The position numbers were made by a program, and so were the translations under genes. From Rhexocercosporidium sp. MPI-PUGE-AT-0058 (taxonomy: Eukaryota > Ascomycota > Leotiomycetes > Helotiales): 64,000 nt of DNA. Below the pieces are notes generated by a model. The model was not told the DNA's origin. It saw nothing but the letters and a program-made list of their open reading frames with translations, and ran no database searches. Of the stretch, positions 45,153 to 57,421 are shown one piece after another. Within the stretch, counting starts at the first letter, position 1. Each line of letters begins with the position of its first letter. The stretch covers positions 62,001 through 126,000 of the forward strand of contig JAGTJL010000016.1 of the NCBI GenBank assembly GCA_020746875.1. Direction: 5' to 3'.

Positions 45153-46883
45153 CTAGCGTCCAAGGGGAACCATCACCATCGAACTAGAATTCGAATTATC
45201 ATCATCGCAAGTATCGTCCGAACTGTCGGTTTCCGCCTCCATCAGGTCACCCTCGCTATCTGAGCCCGAGCCTTCCGAATTGATCGCCGTTTCTACCGTT
45301 GATACGAACACATGCCCTTTCTCGTCTGGAGAACATATGAACATCTTTCCATCGTTGTAGCGAACAAGACCGGGGTGATTGCCTGGTGGAAGTGTGATGC
45401 TCTCACTTCGGCGACCTCTAGGACTCATGCGCTCACTGTCGTTTGTATCACCATCTTCACGACTACCCCAGGAAGTCTGTTCTTGGTCAGTATGAATATT
45501 GAGAGATAGAATGGGCAACACACCATGCGATGAGTTATACCGGCATATATTTTGATGAAGCCGTGGAAGTATCCGAACATGATCGAGAGAGGGAGGAAGA
45601 TAATGTCAAAGGGCTCTCGTCTGAACAGACCGACCAACTTGATGACCTTGATCCACATCATGAAGACACACTGAGCCCACATAGCGTGGTAATAACCATT
45701 TCCTGGCAAGTTGTAGGCTGCTTTGTGGAGGCAGTATATAATCCAAGGATCGAAAGCGATCGAGAGAGATGTGAAAGTTGCAACATGCAGGGCATATGTC
45801 GACCAAAGTTGCTGCCTTTTATGATGTTAGTTAATGAGCAAAACCGGAGTACCGGAGATGCTAGCTTACCTTAAGACGTGACCCTCGATGAACAAACTTG
45901 TGTAATTGCTTCGCCAGTTGCTACGAGCCCAACGAGAACATTGGTATAGGAACTTGATGTTGTTCTCCAGAGTAGTCTCAATCTCGCATTGGGGGTTGTA
46001 CTGGATCCAAGTCTTCCAGTGTTTCGAGACCAGCCATCGGGTCACAAAGTTATCGTCGTCAGCATTGAGCTGGTATTGACCCCAACGCTCAGTCTTGAAG
46101 CCATCCAAGAACAGGGGACTTTGAAGTATCTCGGAGCGGAAAGCACAAGTGCGTCCGGACATGCAGGAAGTCCCACCATCTATACCATGTGTGGCCGAAA
46201 TCTCAAAGTTGCGTCGCTCAATGTAGGCAGCTCCGAGCCAATTGTAACAAAGTGCCTCAAGCGGACCAGAGCGAATTCGCTTGACTCTTTGGTTGGGTCC
46301 AACTCCTCCAATTTTTGCGTCTTCAAACGGAGCGAGAAGCCAAGGCAGAATTGTGCTTGGCCACGTGACATCGTCGTCTGCCATGATGATGATGGACGTC
46401 TGGACCTTAGGGATTGCCTCGCAGACCTGGATTCTCTTATTTGCAATAGGCACATGGAATGTGCGGATGTTCGACGCCTCCAGCGATTTCGTGAAGTTGA
46501 CGAGTTTTTGGTATTTATCAGAGGTCGTGACCAGGAGCAGCTCGTAAGGCTGGCAGGCCAGGATACTTTGTATTGACTCCCTCAACTCCTCGAAATTGTT
46601 GTGTATGGTAGGGATGATGACTGTGACATCTTTCGCAGTGTAGGAGGGGTTTTCGGGAATAGGCATGGATTTGTAGCACCAATGGCTGATGAAGTTGACA
46701 ATAGTTCGGAGGTAGCGATGAACCCTGAAAGAAGTTAGATTTGAGTTATAGAAGAATTGCAATGCAAAAACACTGATTTGAAAATATTGACGCCTGCCAT
46801 CCCAAAGGTGACATGAGATTGGGTACTCACCAGAAAACCCAGAAAGTGATAGCCCATCCACCGAAATTCCAAAAGTCGAGCAT
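45153..46883 (-). CDS. Type-2 glycosyltransferase, polysaccharide-synthase-like
   Basis: A membrane family-2 glycosyltransferase of the fungal hyaluronan-synthase-like (Cps1/GT2) type; relatives in plant-pathogenic fungi are needed for outer cell-wall polysaccharide and for hyphal growth on surfaces. Exons are 46883-46831, 46724-45870, 45815-45524 and 45476-45153 (introns 106, 54 and 47 nt), giving 507 residues. The N-terminus is one hydrophobic helix. VTVIIPTI opens the GT-A fold, the metal-binding DDD motif is at about 134-136 (IIIMADDDVTWP), LNADDDNFVTRW gives the acceptor-site acidic group, and QCSRWARSNWR is the Q-x-x-R-W product motif near residue 280. Three or so helices follow. The last exon adds a cytosolic tail with GRRSESITLPPGNHPG and a strongly acidic Ser/Asp/Glu end. 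It is intact. Confidence 0.88.
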
Positions 46884-49800
46884 CTTGAATTTGCCTGGAG
46901 AGAGGACGAGGCTACGCGGAGACGGTCAAAGTTCCAATTGGAGTATCGACTGGTGGGTTTTGGGGTTTTGCAGCTGCTTCAAGTACCTAGGCTGAATTAC
47001 CAATGTGGGGTGTTTTTGGAGTGGCAAAGACGAGGGGTCATGTGTTGAAAATTCAGGAAATGGCGGTTAGAAGGGTGTAGAGAGATGTAGTGAATCCGAG
47101 GCAATTGGACCGAGTTTGAGGAGGGGATGGCCGATTCGTGATGGTGAGCGTGCCGATTTGAGAGGGGGATGAGGTTGATGGCTAAGTTTTCTCCCGGGAG
47201 CGGGAAATGCAAGAAATGCTAAAGATGATATTGAGGCGTTATAATATGGAGTATTTTGGAAGGAATCAGCCGTATTGAGGGCGGGATGAAGCTTCTTCTT
47301 TTGGAGATATCTGCAGAAGGTCGTCTGGGCCTATTGACGCAGCAAGTCGATAAGATCCGCAGAAATGGTGTTATTCACTGGATCCAGCAGTGAAACGCAA
47401 AGCCACAAAGCCACAAAGCCCCGAAAATCAAGATCCAATTGAAAATGAAAAGGGTCCAAATTCCGCATCCGCAAACGCAATGCCGGGCCAGACAAAGATG
47501 CAGACGAGGACAGGGCAAACAAGCAAGACAAAGATTGGCTGTACTGTATGCGGCAAGCAACGACGACAATGGATAGATGGATAATGATATGATATGATGA
47601 TATGCCGGTGAACAACGAAGGACCGAGACCAAGATCACCAAAAGACCGTTAATTCCAAGGTGCTGGAGCTCAATTGATAAATGGACACAACCGGCGATGG
47701 TGCCCTTGATACAGCTCGGAGCACGAGAATCGCCGAGATGTCATACTTCCAAAACTTCTCCCCACAGGGTCCTGCGGAGGTCTATATAGTTCAGCCACGG
47801 ACGCGCCAGACGGAGACGGCACCATGATGGAGAAGCAGGCCGCAGAGACGAGCGTTTAAGTCGCGGACGCGAAACCCGATCAGTCATATTGTGCTTCTGG
47901 TGGGGGAAGGCGAGGGGAGGGGAGCAGACGAGAAATAGACGTAATGTCAGTAGCTTGACATTAGTCGGCGGATACTAGATTGATGGACAGGGAAGAGCAA
48001 GGTAGGGATCGTGAGATGGAGGGGAGTGGAGGGAGGGATGTGGGCAGGGTAGGCTGTGCTATGGTAGGGATTAAGTCGTAGTGGTTGTGAGGTGGTGGAG
48101 TGGATACAGACAGTACAAGGCGCTCACTCTCGTAGGAGAGGCCGGCGGCGAGAGTGGATTGGTAGTGGCTGATACGATAGCTGATGAAAGGAGCAGAAGC
48201 CGCGCGAGAAAATAATAATAATCAAAACAGCATTTCAAGGGGAAACGGGACAGAGTCTGTCTAACCTTCAATCGTGGCTGTCTTTGCTTACCGAAGCCAC
48301 TAGGTCTTGGATGTGATGGACTTAAAAGTATGATGGAGTAAAGTACTCCGTATTCGGCAAAGTCGTGGAATAATAATGTACATTTCTTAGGACAATACAT
48401 CCTCCGCAAAGACAAGGGAAGGAACAATATACAGGGCAAAGACCAGCATATGGCCGAGGGCCTGGCTAATGCCGACTTTGAGTGGAGTAATGGAGTAAGT
48501 AAGTTCACGTTGGTGGACGGCAAGGCAAGAAAAGAGAAGAGGGGTTGAAAATTGATGAGGGGAGGAGGGGCTTATTCGAAGCCATCCGAGTCGCTGCGGT
48601 ACGGAGGACAATACGATAACTCCTCCTACTACACACAGACACACACACACGCACACATCCCAGACACACACTCTCCTCTCTAAACGACAATACTGGTGGG
48701 AGGGAGTGGGACAGTTCGCGCTGAGTCCTCTGATATCAATAGGGTATTTCCTAGCGAGACATTTCCCCTTCTTCAGCCCCACAGATTGGCCAAAATCCAC
48801 TTCTGAATTACCTATGAATAGCTTTTCCTATGCACTTCTTACTGCATTTCTGATACACTTCGGTCCTGTCCAGAACATGTCCATTCGCTCCCGAAAGAAG
48901 GGAGCAGCGCCGGAAGAAACCGCCCGGCAGCGTTGGGTCCATCCTGCGACCTGTACAGAAGTCCCTACAGAGCACTGCGGCAAGCTTTCAACCCACTGTA
49001 CTGCACATAGCAGTGTACCCAGTGCTGTTTTGCAGGAGGGTTTAGCAGGCTGAATAGGTGCACGACAACGAGCTGGTGCTGGCCTGGCTGGGACGAGTGC
49101 GGTGCTGGGATGAATCACTACAGGGAACGTGGGCTGGTAGCCACCAAGTGACTAGTCTCTAGGCCGTCTCTAGCACTGCAACCCCATCCAAGCACTCGCC
49201 GGGATCTCGATTGCTTGCGTACAGCGACCGGGATGCGTGGGAACTACAAGGGCAGGGCTCCCCTCCTCGTGGGGCTTTATTCATCGAGACCCAAAGACAC
49301 AGCGGCCGCTGCAGCAGAACGTTTTTGTACATATTGAGTATCCTCAAGGAAGGCCGGCCGGATCTTCACACCTTCTGCAGCAAGCAAGCAATGCAAGCAC
49401 GCAGGTAAGGAAATGAATGGGACAGGATACACGCTGAGGCCAGGCTAAAACGAATGAGGCGTTTCGCTTACTGCCACCTACTGTATGCAATGCAGACGCC
49501 ATCGACGCCCGTCTCGATGCTCTGCAGCTGCCAGTGGGAGCATTTGAGTGGGATGCTAGTCTGGATGGTCTTGGGAGATCACCCATCGATGATTCTATTC
49601 GATCTGTTCTATGGCGACAAGCTATGCCTGTCAGCATGGGGGGTTATGGCCGTTGAGATGTGTAGCGAGTCCAGCAACAGAGAGAGGAGAGCACGATCAT
49701 GAGGAGGGGCAGATGGAGGCAGTAACTGTTTTGGGAGCCGTGGGCTTGTGCCAGTAGTGACATCTCGAACGGGAGTCGTCAGGATTCATTCAGTACGGAA

Positions 49801-51544
49801 GGAGAGACGCCTCTAGTTTCTTTTCCTCGACTCGATCTCATCCATTCATCAGCACGGCAAAGGACTCGGTTCGGGATTGGCAAAATCTCGTGGTGGCACG
49901 AGGGCTCGTCGTTCGACATTCCATTCCACTGATCACTCACGAGTGATCAATGAAACATTTGCCAGATCAGAAGATTCATGCTATTACCTCACTCTCAGAA
50001 TACCATTCTATACTAGGCAGGGAAAAGGAAGGATCCTCAGCTATTGCAGCCACCTCAAGGATTCAGATGTCGAGCATGAGAAGACGTCCGAGACACGCAG
50101 AAACGTGATTCCCACAATTCGAAATCTTCGGTTCGTTTCGTTTCGCTTGCAGCTCGTCGGTCCGCAGCAGCGAGGTGACGCGATGAGCTGCAGATGCTAT
50201 GCACACTGAAAATTAGAATGGTGGAGCTATTATAGAGCACACAAGGTATTTATGTATGCTATGCTATGGCATCGATGTAAGGATGTACCTTTGATATGCG
50301 AGGTACTCCGGATATATCACAGAAAGTAGTCAAAGCCAAACAGGCCATCCTCCATCATCGAGGCTCAAGCCGGCCAACGGAAATACTCTCATTACGGAGC
50401 AAGACTCTCAATGAATCGATCCAATACCAATTGTCTTGCTCGCACAGCCACCCAGTCATAGTTCTGTCTTACTCTTCCCATGCCCATCCTGTCCCGTCTC
50501 ATCAATTCGATTTCCAATTTTCAAATTTCCCATTGACCCCACTTTGCCCTTGAGACTTTCTTTGACTGTTGAATAGGGACCAAGATGCCCGTAAGCGATG
50601 CTCCGATGCTTTCACGCGCTGTTGCCGCATGGAAATAAGAAAATGGCGACAGCGGACCCGCAACTCGAATCTACCTAGCTTACTGTCAGAAACTAGGATA
50701 GTCTTGATCAAATTCGGCCTGGCGAGCTACGAGTAGCTAGTAGTTTCCAGGATATGTCATGGATCCCCGACGAAGAGCTTTCTTTGAGACATCTGAATAT
50801 GGATACCTATGAGCGGGGTAGATTAGCTAGGCTAGGGATAAGACAGCGAGCGCTAAGAGGGGCAAATGGCAGTGCAGGGGCAGTGAAATCACAGGCTGGC
50901 GAAGCGCGGTCTTCTGGATGCCATACGATAATACTTTACTGCAAAGCTCACGAGATGGATAAGACCGGATTAAGCTGACAGGACATTCTATAATCACAGC
51001 TGGAGATTCGCCCTGGAGAATAAGGTACGAAGCAAGGAAAGGCAATGCGTGGCAATTTTTTCTTGCTCTCCTCACCTACCCCCACTTCGTGCATCTACCG
51101 TACGATACTTAGCCACCTGTCTGCTGTCTCTCCACCTTCCCACGTCTCTCAAGGTTGCGTTATGATTTCCGCTCCATGGCAGATACCCTTCTGCCTACAA
51201 ACGGCACAAAGCGCTCCATCAAGTTATTCTTGCGACTCTACTCCAACATCGAAATAAAATGAAAGACCAACAAAAAAAAAAAGGCTCCCAGGATGTGCAC
51301 TTAGCCGCCTTGCCTTGCCCTGCCTTACCATGTATTACCTGCTTGCCGTCACCCACGTTCTGAATCTTGGAACACTTGGTACAACGGTACGGAAGCACGA
51401 CAACACTTCCCCAAATTAAAATGGAAGGGCCATGCAATGCATCAATTCATCCGTTGCATTCCACACCCTTTGCCCTTCTCCCAGCCAAACTCCTAGAGCG
51501 GGGATCGACCGTGCGGTACCGAATGCAGTTCTGGTACCTACAGG

Positions 51545-51567
51545 TACCTACCTACCTACCTACCTAC
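51545..51567. repeat. (CTAC)5 microsatellite
   Basis: About five copies of the tetranucleotide CTAC; a shorter run of the same unit lies at 53645-53661. Confidence 0.85.
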
Positions 51568-51727
51568 TTGCCCTGCTGGCCTGTTGCCATGCGGGCATGC
51601 TCGTAAGGCAGCATTACATGAACATCACATCTCCGACGATATCGCCGTCTCAAATTGCCAATCTAGACCAAGCCCAAGCCCTTCTCATCTTATCAGCCGC
51701 CGCATCTTCTCCAGCTGCAAAAAGAGC

Positions 51728-51728
51728 A

Positions 51729-51763
<35 letters not shown>

Positions 51764-51781
51764 GAGGGAGAGAGAGAGAGA
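51728..51781. repeat. (AG)n purine tract, 54 bp
   Basis: A nearly perfect AG dinucleotide run with three single G interruptions. Confidence 0.92.
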
Positions 51782-52900
51782 AACCTCATCTCGAATTCTC
51801 CCTCGCTCACAGCCAATCACTCCCTTCAACCTAGCGTGTTCTTCTCCCTCCATGGCTAGATTAGACCTAAACTAGGATCGCGAAGCTAGAGAGATGAAGC
51901 TAAGACTACCAAGGTGAACCACGAGCGGCTGATTGCACAAGAAGAACAGACAGCGGAGCAAAGTAGTGGAGTGAAGTGGAATAGGGTGTCCACTCGGTGG
52001 CGTGTGCTCTGGTGGTTGCTCGGGCAGGCTCACAAGCTCAGAGGCAGACAGGCATCACCCTCGGCGTCAGCGTGTCCTCCGACGGGACAAACTACTTGAT
52101 GAGGGGGAGGGGCAAGTTGGTTGGCGGCTCAACTGATTCGAGTCGCTATAGGAACACAGGGCAGACAAGACATCACAAAACTAACTACAGTATAATGAAA
52201 AGTTGAAAAGTGAGATAGATCCCCAGGCTATTCTTTTCAGCAGCGCGAAAAATAAGGCCATCCGAGTCCGTCCGTCAGCCAGCCAGCCAGCTAGCCAGCC
52301 CGCCTCGAACATCCATCCGTCTCAAATACTAACCCTGACAAAACCCGCAGGTATTGCGAATAATTACATATCAAAAGTAACTTCGCCCCGAAGCGTATGT
52401 ACCCACGGACAAGAAACAACCCCCTACAAAAATGCCTTTCCTACTAAGGTACTGTACGAGTACTTTCCGGACCTTCCAAAGGCGGAGAAGTAACAGCGAC
52501 GAAGGCTTCTTCTGCATCCTGAACTTTCCTTCACATGCCGAGCGCTCCGAGCTCGGTTTCTCAAAGTTCTCAAAACTCATGCGCGTCGAAACTTACACCG
52601 GACCCTAGTTACAAGATGATAATATGATCCGACTTCTCAAACCAACCCTAACAAAAAAAAATGAGGCCAGACCAGCCACAGCATATCTGCTCCAAACGTC
52701 CTCCGTCCGCAAGATACAGTACAGTACGTACTTTGTATCGATAAAGAAACGGGATGGGGTGACCGCGCGCGCACTACCACTACCGCTAATAGAGCGGCTC
52801 GCACGGTTGTATGCAAGTCACTCGATTCAAAAGTAAACTAAAAGAAAACTAAAAAAGAGAAAAATGTGGGTTTTAATCGACGAACGCTATCGGCCCGCTT

Positions 52901-52932
52901 TCTTTTCGTTTCGTTTCGTTTTTTTTTTTTTT
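52901..52932. repeat. TTTCG repeat running into poly-T
   Basis: TTTCG units followed directly by twelve or more T residues. Confidence 0.8.
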
Positions 52933-55900
52933 GGAGATCTTTTGCTGGACTCTTGTTGCGAGCTGGAGACGCCTTGTGGAACTAGAGGTGGGGTAGGATG
53001 GATGATGTTGCCGAGACTGGGAGACTGATTTGGGGGAGGGATGTTGCGATATATGGTAGGTATGAGGAGGATCTGAAGGTCTGGGATTATAAAGAGAGTG
53101 ACGAGATGGAACTGATTATCAGGGAGGAATGGATGTGTTCTTATTAGAGGGTCTACAATACTAAGTCTGAGTTTTTGAAAAGCCCGGAGTGAAGATGAAG
53201 AATACTTTACAGTACATGACGAGAACCTCGCTTAAACCCCCTTATTCTTATCTCGCCAGAAGAACAGTCAGACAAACCTCATCGTTCGATCGGAATCCGA
53301 ATCGAAATATAAACAGTTTCCCATTCATTATCCTATCTATTTATTCCCTTCGCCTTCGGTGGACTTCCTCCTCTGTACAGTACAAGACATGGACCTGCAC
53401 ATCGAATCCGTCACTCGTCCCACATTTCCAATCCGTCATCCCACCCAACCCCACCTCGTCAAGACCCTCGGATAAAGCAGACAACATGATATAAACCCCC
53501 TTCCTATACCTACCTTATGTGACGTGATATGTCCTGTTCTTTTCAACCACCCCCCACTCACTTACTCTCTCACTCAATCTCAAAATCACTCACTCCCAAT
53601 CAATCAACCGATCGTCGATCCATCGCATCAATATAACGCCATATACCTACCTACCTACCTACTCCTTAAGTACCTCCCGAAAAGAAGAGCAGACAAGGGG
53701 CAGCAGGAACGATTTTCCGTCCCGTCCTCAAACCCCCTCCAGCTCCGGAGGCTCACGGCCCGGGTTATCCATCGGCCCTCATCTCACCTCGTCTCATCTT
53801 ATCTCATGCACACATTCCCCGAAAGAAAGGTCCTCCGTTTTTTTCTCTGCCGTAGGCTGAATGAATCTAGCATTTAGAGAAGAAGCACCGGGCATGAGAT
53901 GGGATAGGATAAGATGAGATGAGATACGCGGATCCGCACACAAAAGTGGCAAATGCGGAGGGGACTGGCCATGTGAGTGAGGCGGGAAGGTCGTTGACGC
54001 CGGGAGGGAAGTTTTTCCTTCCCCATATTAAGGCGAAGGGCAGATCAAGAGCGGACGGAGTGCGAATGAAGTAAGACGTCCATGGAATCCCTAAATGGAG
54101 ACGGAGGAACGAGGGAGAGGAGATTGATCGACGACGACGATTAGATAGATGGAGTTGGGTTTCTAGACCCGAGATCTTCTTCTCTCCTCATCTCGTCTTT
54201 ATCACTCGCTTACTTATCATATTATTCGCTTCAAGCCACTCGCTCGCTCGTGAAGCCGAATGCGCCACTCTCATGTACAGTGACATTCTATTTGTTACCC
54301 CTCTCTCTCACATCCAGATCATCCTTTCACACTCCCGTCCAGACAAGATCTGTTGACAGGAATATGATCAGATCGTCAAACCCTTCATATCTGGTCTTAA
54401 ACGACGGAGGTTAGATACTGTACTCCGAAGGGGGAATGTTAGTGATGGCATGACATGAGTGCATCGTTCGACCTACGATGCTGGGTGCAGTAGATGGCGG
54501 TTGGCGTTTCGTTGTGTTGGTGGTCTGGACCATCAGCCAGCCAGCCCGGCCCAAGCTCCACAAAGCTTCTCTCTGCGTATTCGCTAGGCAAAAGCGAGAA
54601 CGCTCTATTCCAGGAAAGGAAGATGGCGAAGGGAGGGCTTGATCTCCCCGAATTATGATGGTATCATTGACTTTGACTTGGGATTTTGATATTGACTTTT
54701 GGAAATTGGTGCTGCTGAAAGGATCGTACCGTACCCTCCGTACTTGTACAAGACCCTTACCAGCGATCTTATCAAACAAGTGTATGATCTGACAACGGGA
54801 GGGAACGAGATCGTCTCCAGGTCTCCCCCATTCCCTTCCCTTCCCGCATCGACCACCCAGCGCCGCATGCTGATCATGAACCTCTTCGAGATCATCGCGC
54901 ACACATTCAGCCTTGACCCTGGCGTACCGTACCATAGAAAGAGCTTGCTACCCAGTGAAGATCCAGAAAAATTGACCACCACTCCTTGACCTTACCTTTA
55001 CCCCACAACTTACCAGTGACTTGTTCCCCATTAATCAATTCCCTTCTTTTTCTTGCACATGCATCCCTCTTTCTCTTTCAAAGAATATCTAGCCCGCGGA
55101 TTCGAAACGAGCCATGCTTCTCTCAAAGAGTGCTGACTGACCATCTCGTTTGGTCTCTCTCTCTCTCCCCGGACTTGCCGGGAAGATGTCCTGGGAAGAC
55201 GATAACAGTAGTGGAAGAGGCACAGTAATAAAGAGGGGTTCGGAGGGCTCGGCTGGCCAGTAATCGTCGCACAGAAAGCCCAGAGCGGGCCAAATGGGTA
55301 AGGTTTCGCATACGATAGGAGAGGAGAACAGCAGCAGCCAGCCAGACCCAGGTCCCAGACATCCGCCCAAGCCTTTGCCCATGCCCAGGCAGAGATAGAG
55401 CGGAGCAGCGCAGAGGCATGTGTTACTGAGGCTAACTGTTGTTGATTCAACGACGATCTCCATCCACGACAATACAACGTTCGGTACGAACTCTGACAGC
55501 AGAGCACGACTCCTCCCACGATCGATTAGTCGGATCCTTTGCTGGCATCCTGATTGTTTTTGTCGGATCCGTTGAAGAAGGCAAGGAGGAGCCTGCCTGG
55601 CCTGGGCGCTGCACATTCATTCAGGCTTCGTACGCGGAAGGAAGGCGGTGCAGCATCGCCGAATAATCCCTCACGATCCTATCTTGTGTCCTCATCTCGC
55701 CGTCCGACTCTCGTAGATCTTTGTATCGATACACTCCAGCAGTGCATCTTGTTCGGGGTCTGCCAATTCTTTGGAGAGAGAAGTCGCAGCGTTGTCGCAT
55801 CGCAGTCCAGCAGCAGCACTTCACCGCAAGCACCATCCTCCCCACCGACCAGTTCCTCGAATTGTACACCCTTTGCGGCACAGCGCAGCCCATCGCATCA

Positions 55901-56197
55901 ATATCCTCAGATCCACCATCGAATCCCTCTGCATCGTCGTGGTGTGCCGGTTGTGTATATTCCAGTCGCTCTTCCTGCAGTCCATCTGCCCATAGCACCT
56001 CGAGCCACCACAACCATATCTCCATATCCCATATCTCTATACCACCGGCAGTCGCGCAGTGATGCGAAGTAGTTGTGTATGAGTGTCGGTGAATTGCAAA
56101 GGGGACGGGGCAATTCCAATTCCAATTGCCCTTGCTGTCATTGCTGCTGCTGTTCCTGTCGCTCTTGTCATTGGTGGAGTGCGCATCCAGTCCGGCA

Positions 56198-57421
56198 ATG
56201 ACCAGCTACCAAGGCCATACGGCCAAATCACGGGGGACGAAAGTCAAGCCCATATTGAGGAAGTTGACGCAGAGTGAGAAGAATTCGCTGGATCTGGACC
56301 GACCTGCTGCCGAGCAAGATGGACTGGGCATCGAGTACGGCCACGGCTATGGGAGCGGGTATGGCAGTAGCCATGGGAATAGCAACTCTGGGTCTGGGCC
56401 TGGAGGAGGAGGGGGAGGGGGAGGAGGAGGAGGAGCAATAACAGCCTCGCGCTCTTCCCATGACGTCCAACTACGACGAGGCTACCACAACCGTTCGACC
56501 AGCGGGACCTCCCAGTTTTCGACGGCTACCACGGGCAGTGGTCATCGTGCCGGATCCTTCGTCCATCCCTTTCAGCAAACTCCTCGTCCCTACACCCCTC
56601 CGCCCATCGCGGCCTCAGCATCTTATCAGAACTCTCTCCGCGAAAGTGAACTCGACAACAATAGCCCCGCCCTGACTGAAGATGAAGACCAGAACCAGCT
56701 TCGTTCCCCCAGCCAGAGTCAGAATCACGTTCACCCCTTCCGCTCACCTTCGAACCTCTCTAACCATACCACCTCTCCACCATCGATAACAGGCGTCTCG
56801 CCTTCGCCCAATATCTCTCTCCCACAGCCACTGAGAGTCCAAACCAACAAGCAAGCCAGCTCCTCCAGACTCGCGCTCGCAACTTCACATACATCTCTCC
56901 ACAACACTACACTCTCCTCCGAGATTGCCTCTCCCACGGACACCATGTCTCCCGTCTCTGCCATCCGCAATTCCCTCGACAAGGGATTCCGCATTCGGTC
57001 TCGCTCAGAGGTAGACACCCGTGTTCGATCCGAGACCATCCAAGAAGCCCGCCGCAAGTTCGAAGAGAAGGAGCAAGCCAAGGAAGAGAAGGCCGCACGT
57101 GAAGAGATCAAAGCCCTTGAGAAGCGTCAACAGAAGGAGGCCCGTCAGATCGAGCGTGGTCACCGTCGTTCCTCTGCTAGCAATGACACCCGCTCCAAGC
57201 GCTCCAAGTCCGATCTCACCATGCAGGAGAAGGATGGCTTTGTAGGCCGAGACTACAACTCCGTTCTTCAGCAGCAAACTCCAACCTTCAGTGGTTTTGG
57301 TGACGAGCAGTTCCATCAACCTCGCAGATCCGGCACCGCCAAGCTCAAGACTCATTCTGCCTGGACCAAGTTCGTGATGTGGATTCGCACACGCTTCATT
57401 CGTATGAATAAGAAGAATTGA
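56198..57421 (+). CDS. Conserved Pezizomycotina protein of unknown function
   Basis: A single-exon 407-residue protein. The start at 56198 is chosen because the sequence MTSYQGHTAKSRGTKVKP, followed by SEKNSLDLDRPAAEQ, is to my knowledge the conserved beginning of this family; the frame continues 24 codons upstream with a run of Leu that I treat as chance. After a Gly-rich spacer with eleven consecutive Gly come RRGYHNRSTSGTSQFST and FVHPFQQTPRPYTPP, then long Ser/Pro-rich disorder. Next is a charged helix, probably a coiled coil, from 'EARRKFEEKEQAKEEKAARE' through RQIERGHRR (about 285-325). The end THSAWTKFVMWIRTRFIRM is an aromatic, basic amphipathic segment that could contact a membrane. 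No enzyme motif is present. The reading is intact. Confidence 0.78.
   Translation: MTSYQGHTAKSRGTKVKPILRKLTQSEKNSLDLDRPAAEQDGLGIEYGHGYGSGYGSSHGNSNSGSGPGGGGGGGGGGGAITASRSSHDVQLRRGYHNRSTSGTSQFSTATTGSGHRAGSFVHPFQQTPRPYTPPPIAASASYQNSLRESELDNNSPALTEDEDQNQLRSPSQSQNHVHPFRSPSNLSNHTTSPPSITGVSPSPNISLPQPLRVQTNKQASSSRLALATSHTSLHNTTLSSEIASPTDTMSPVSAIRNSLDKGFRIRSRSEVDTRVRSETIQEARRKFEEKEQAKEEKAAREEIKALEKRQQKEARQIERGHRRSSASNDTRSKRSKSDLTMQEKDGFVGRDYNSVLQQQTPTFSGFGDEQFHQPRRSGTAKLKTHSAWTKFVMWIRTRFIRMNKKN

Larger units (their letters stand above)
46884..56197. other. Gene-free stretch, 9.3 kb, divergent promoters
   Basis: This is the upstream region of both the glycosyltransferase (minus) and the conserved hypothetical gene (plus). 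It has no frame with family features; the candidates (for example 48071-48523, 51432-51875, 54411-54935, 55031-55616) are low-complexity or mirrored on the other strand. Simple repeats occur at 48630-48657 (CA), 51545-51567 (CTAC), 51728-51781 (AG), 52901-52932 (TTTCG then poly-T) and 53645-53661 (CTAC). Such length suggests extended leaders or an untranslated RNA, but neither can be shown from sequence alone. Confidence 0.45.

Noticed and set aside
55031..56072. Frames of 162-175 codons on both strands before 56198
   Set aside because: They overlap one another in opposite directions and are Ser/Leu-rich without motifs; this region is more likely the leader of the gene at 56198.
56126..56197. 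Leu-rich upstream start of the conserved hypothetical, resembling a signal peptide
   Set aside because: The family-like beginning is at 56198 (MTSYQGHTAKSRG); the remaining protein is basic and disordered, unlike a secreted protein.
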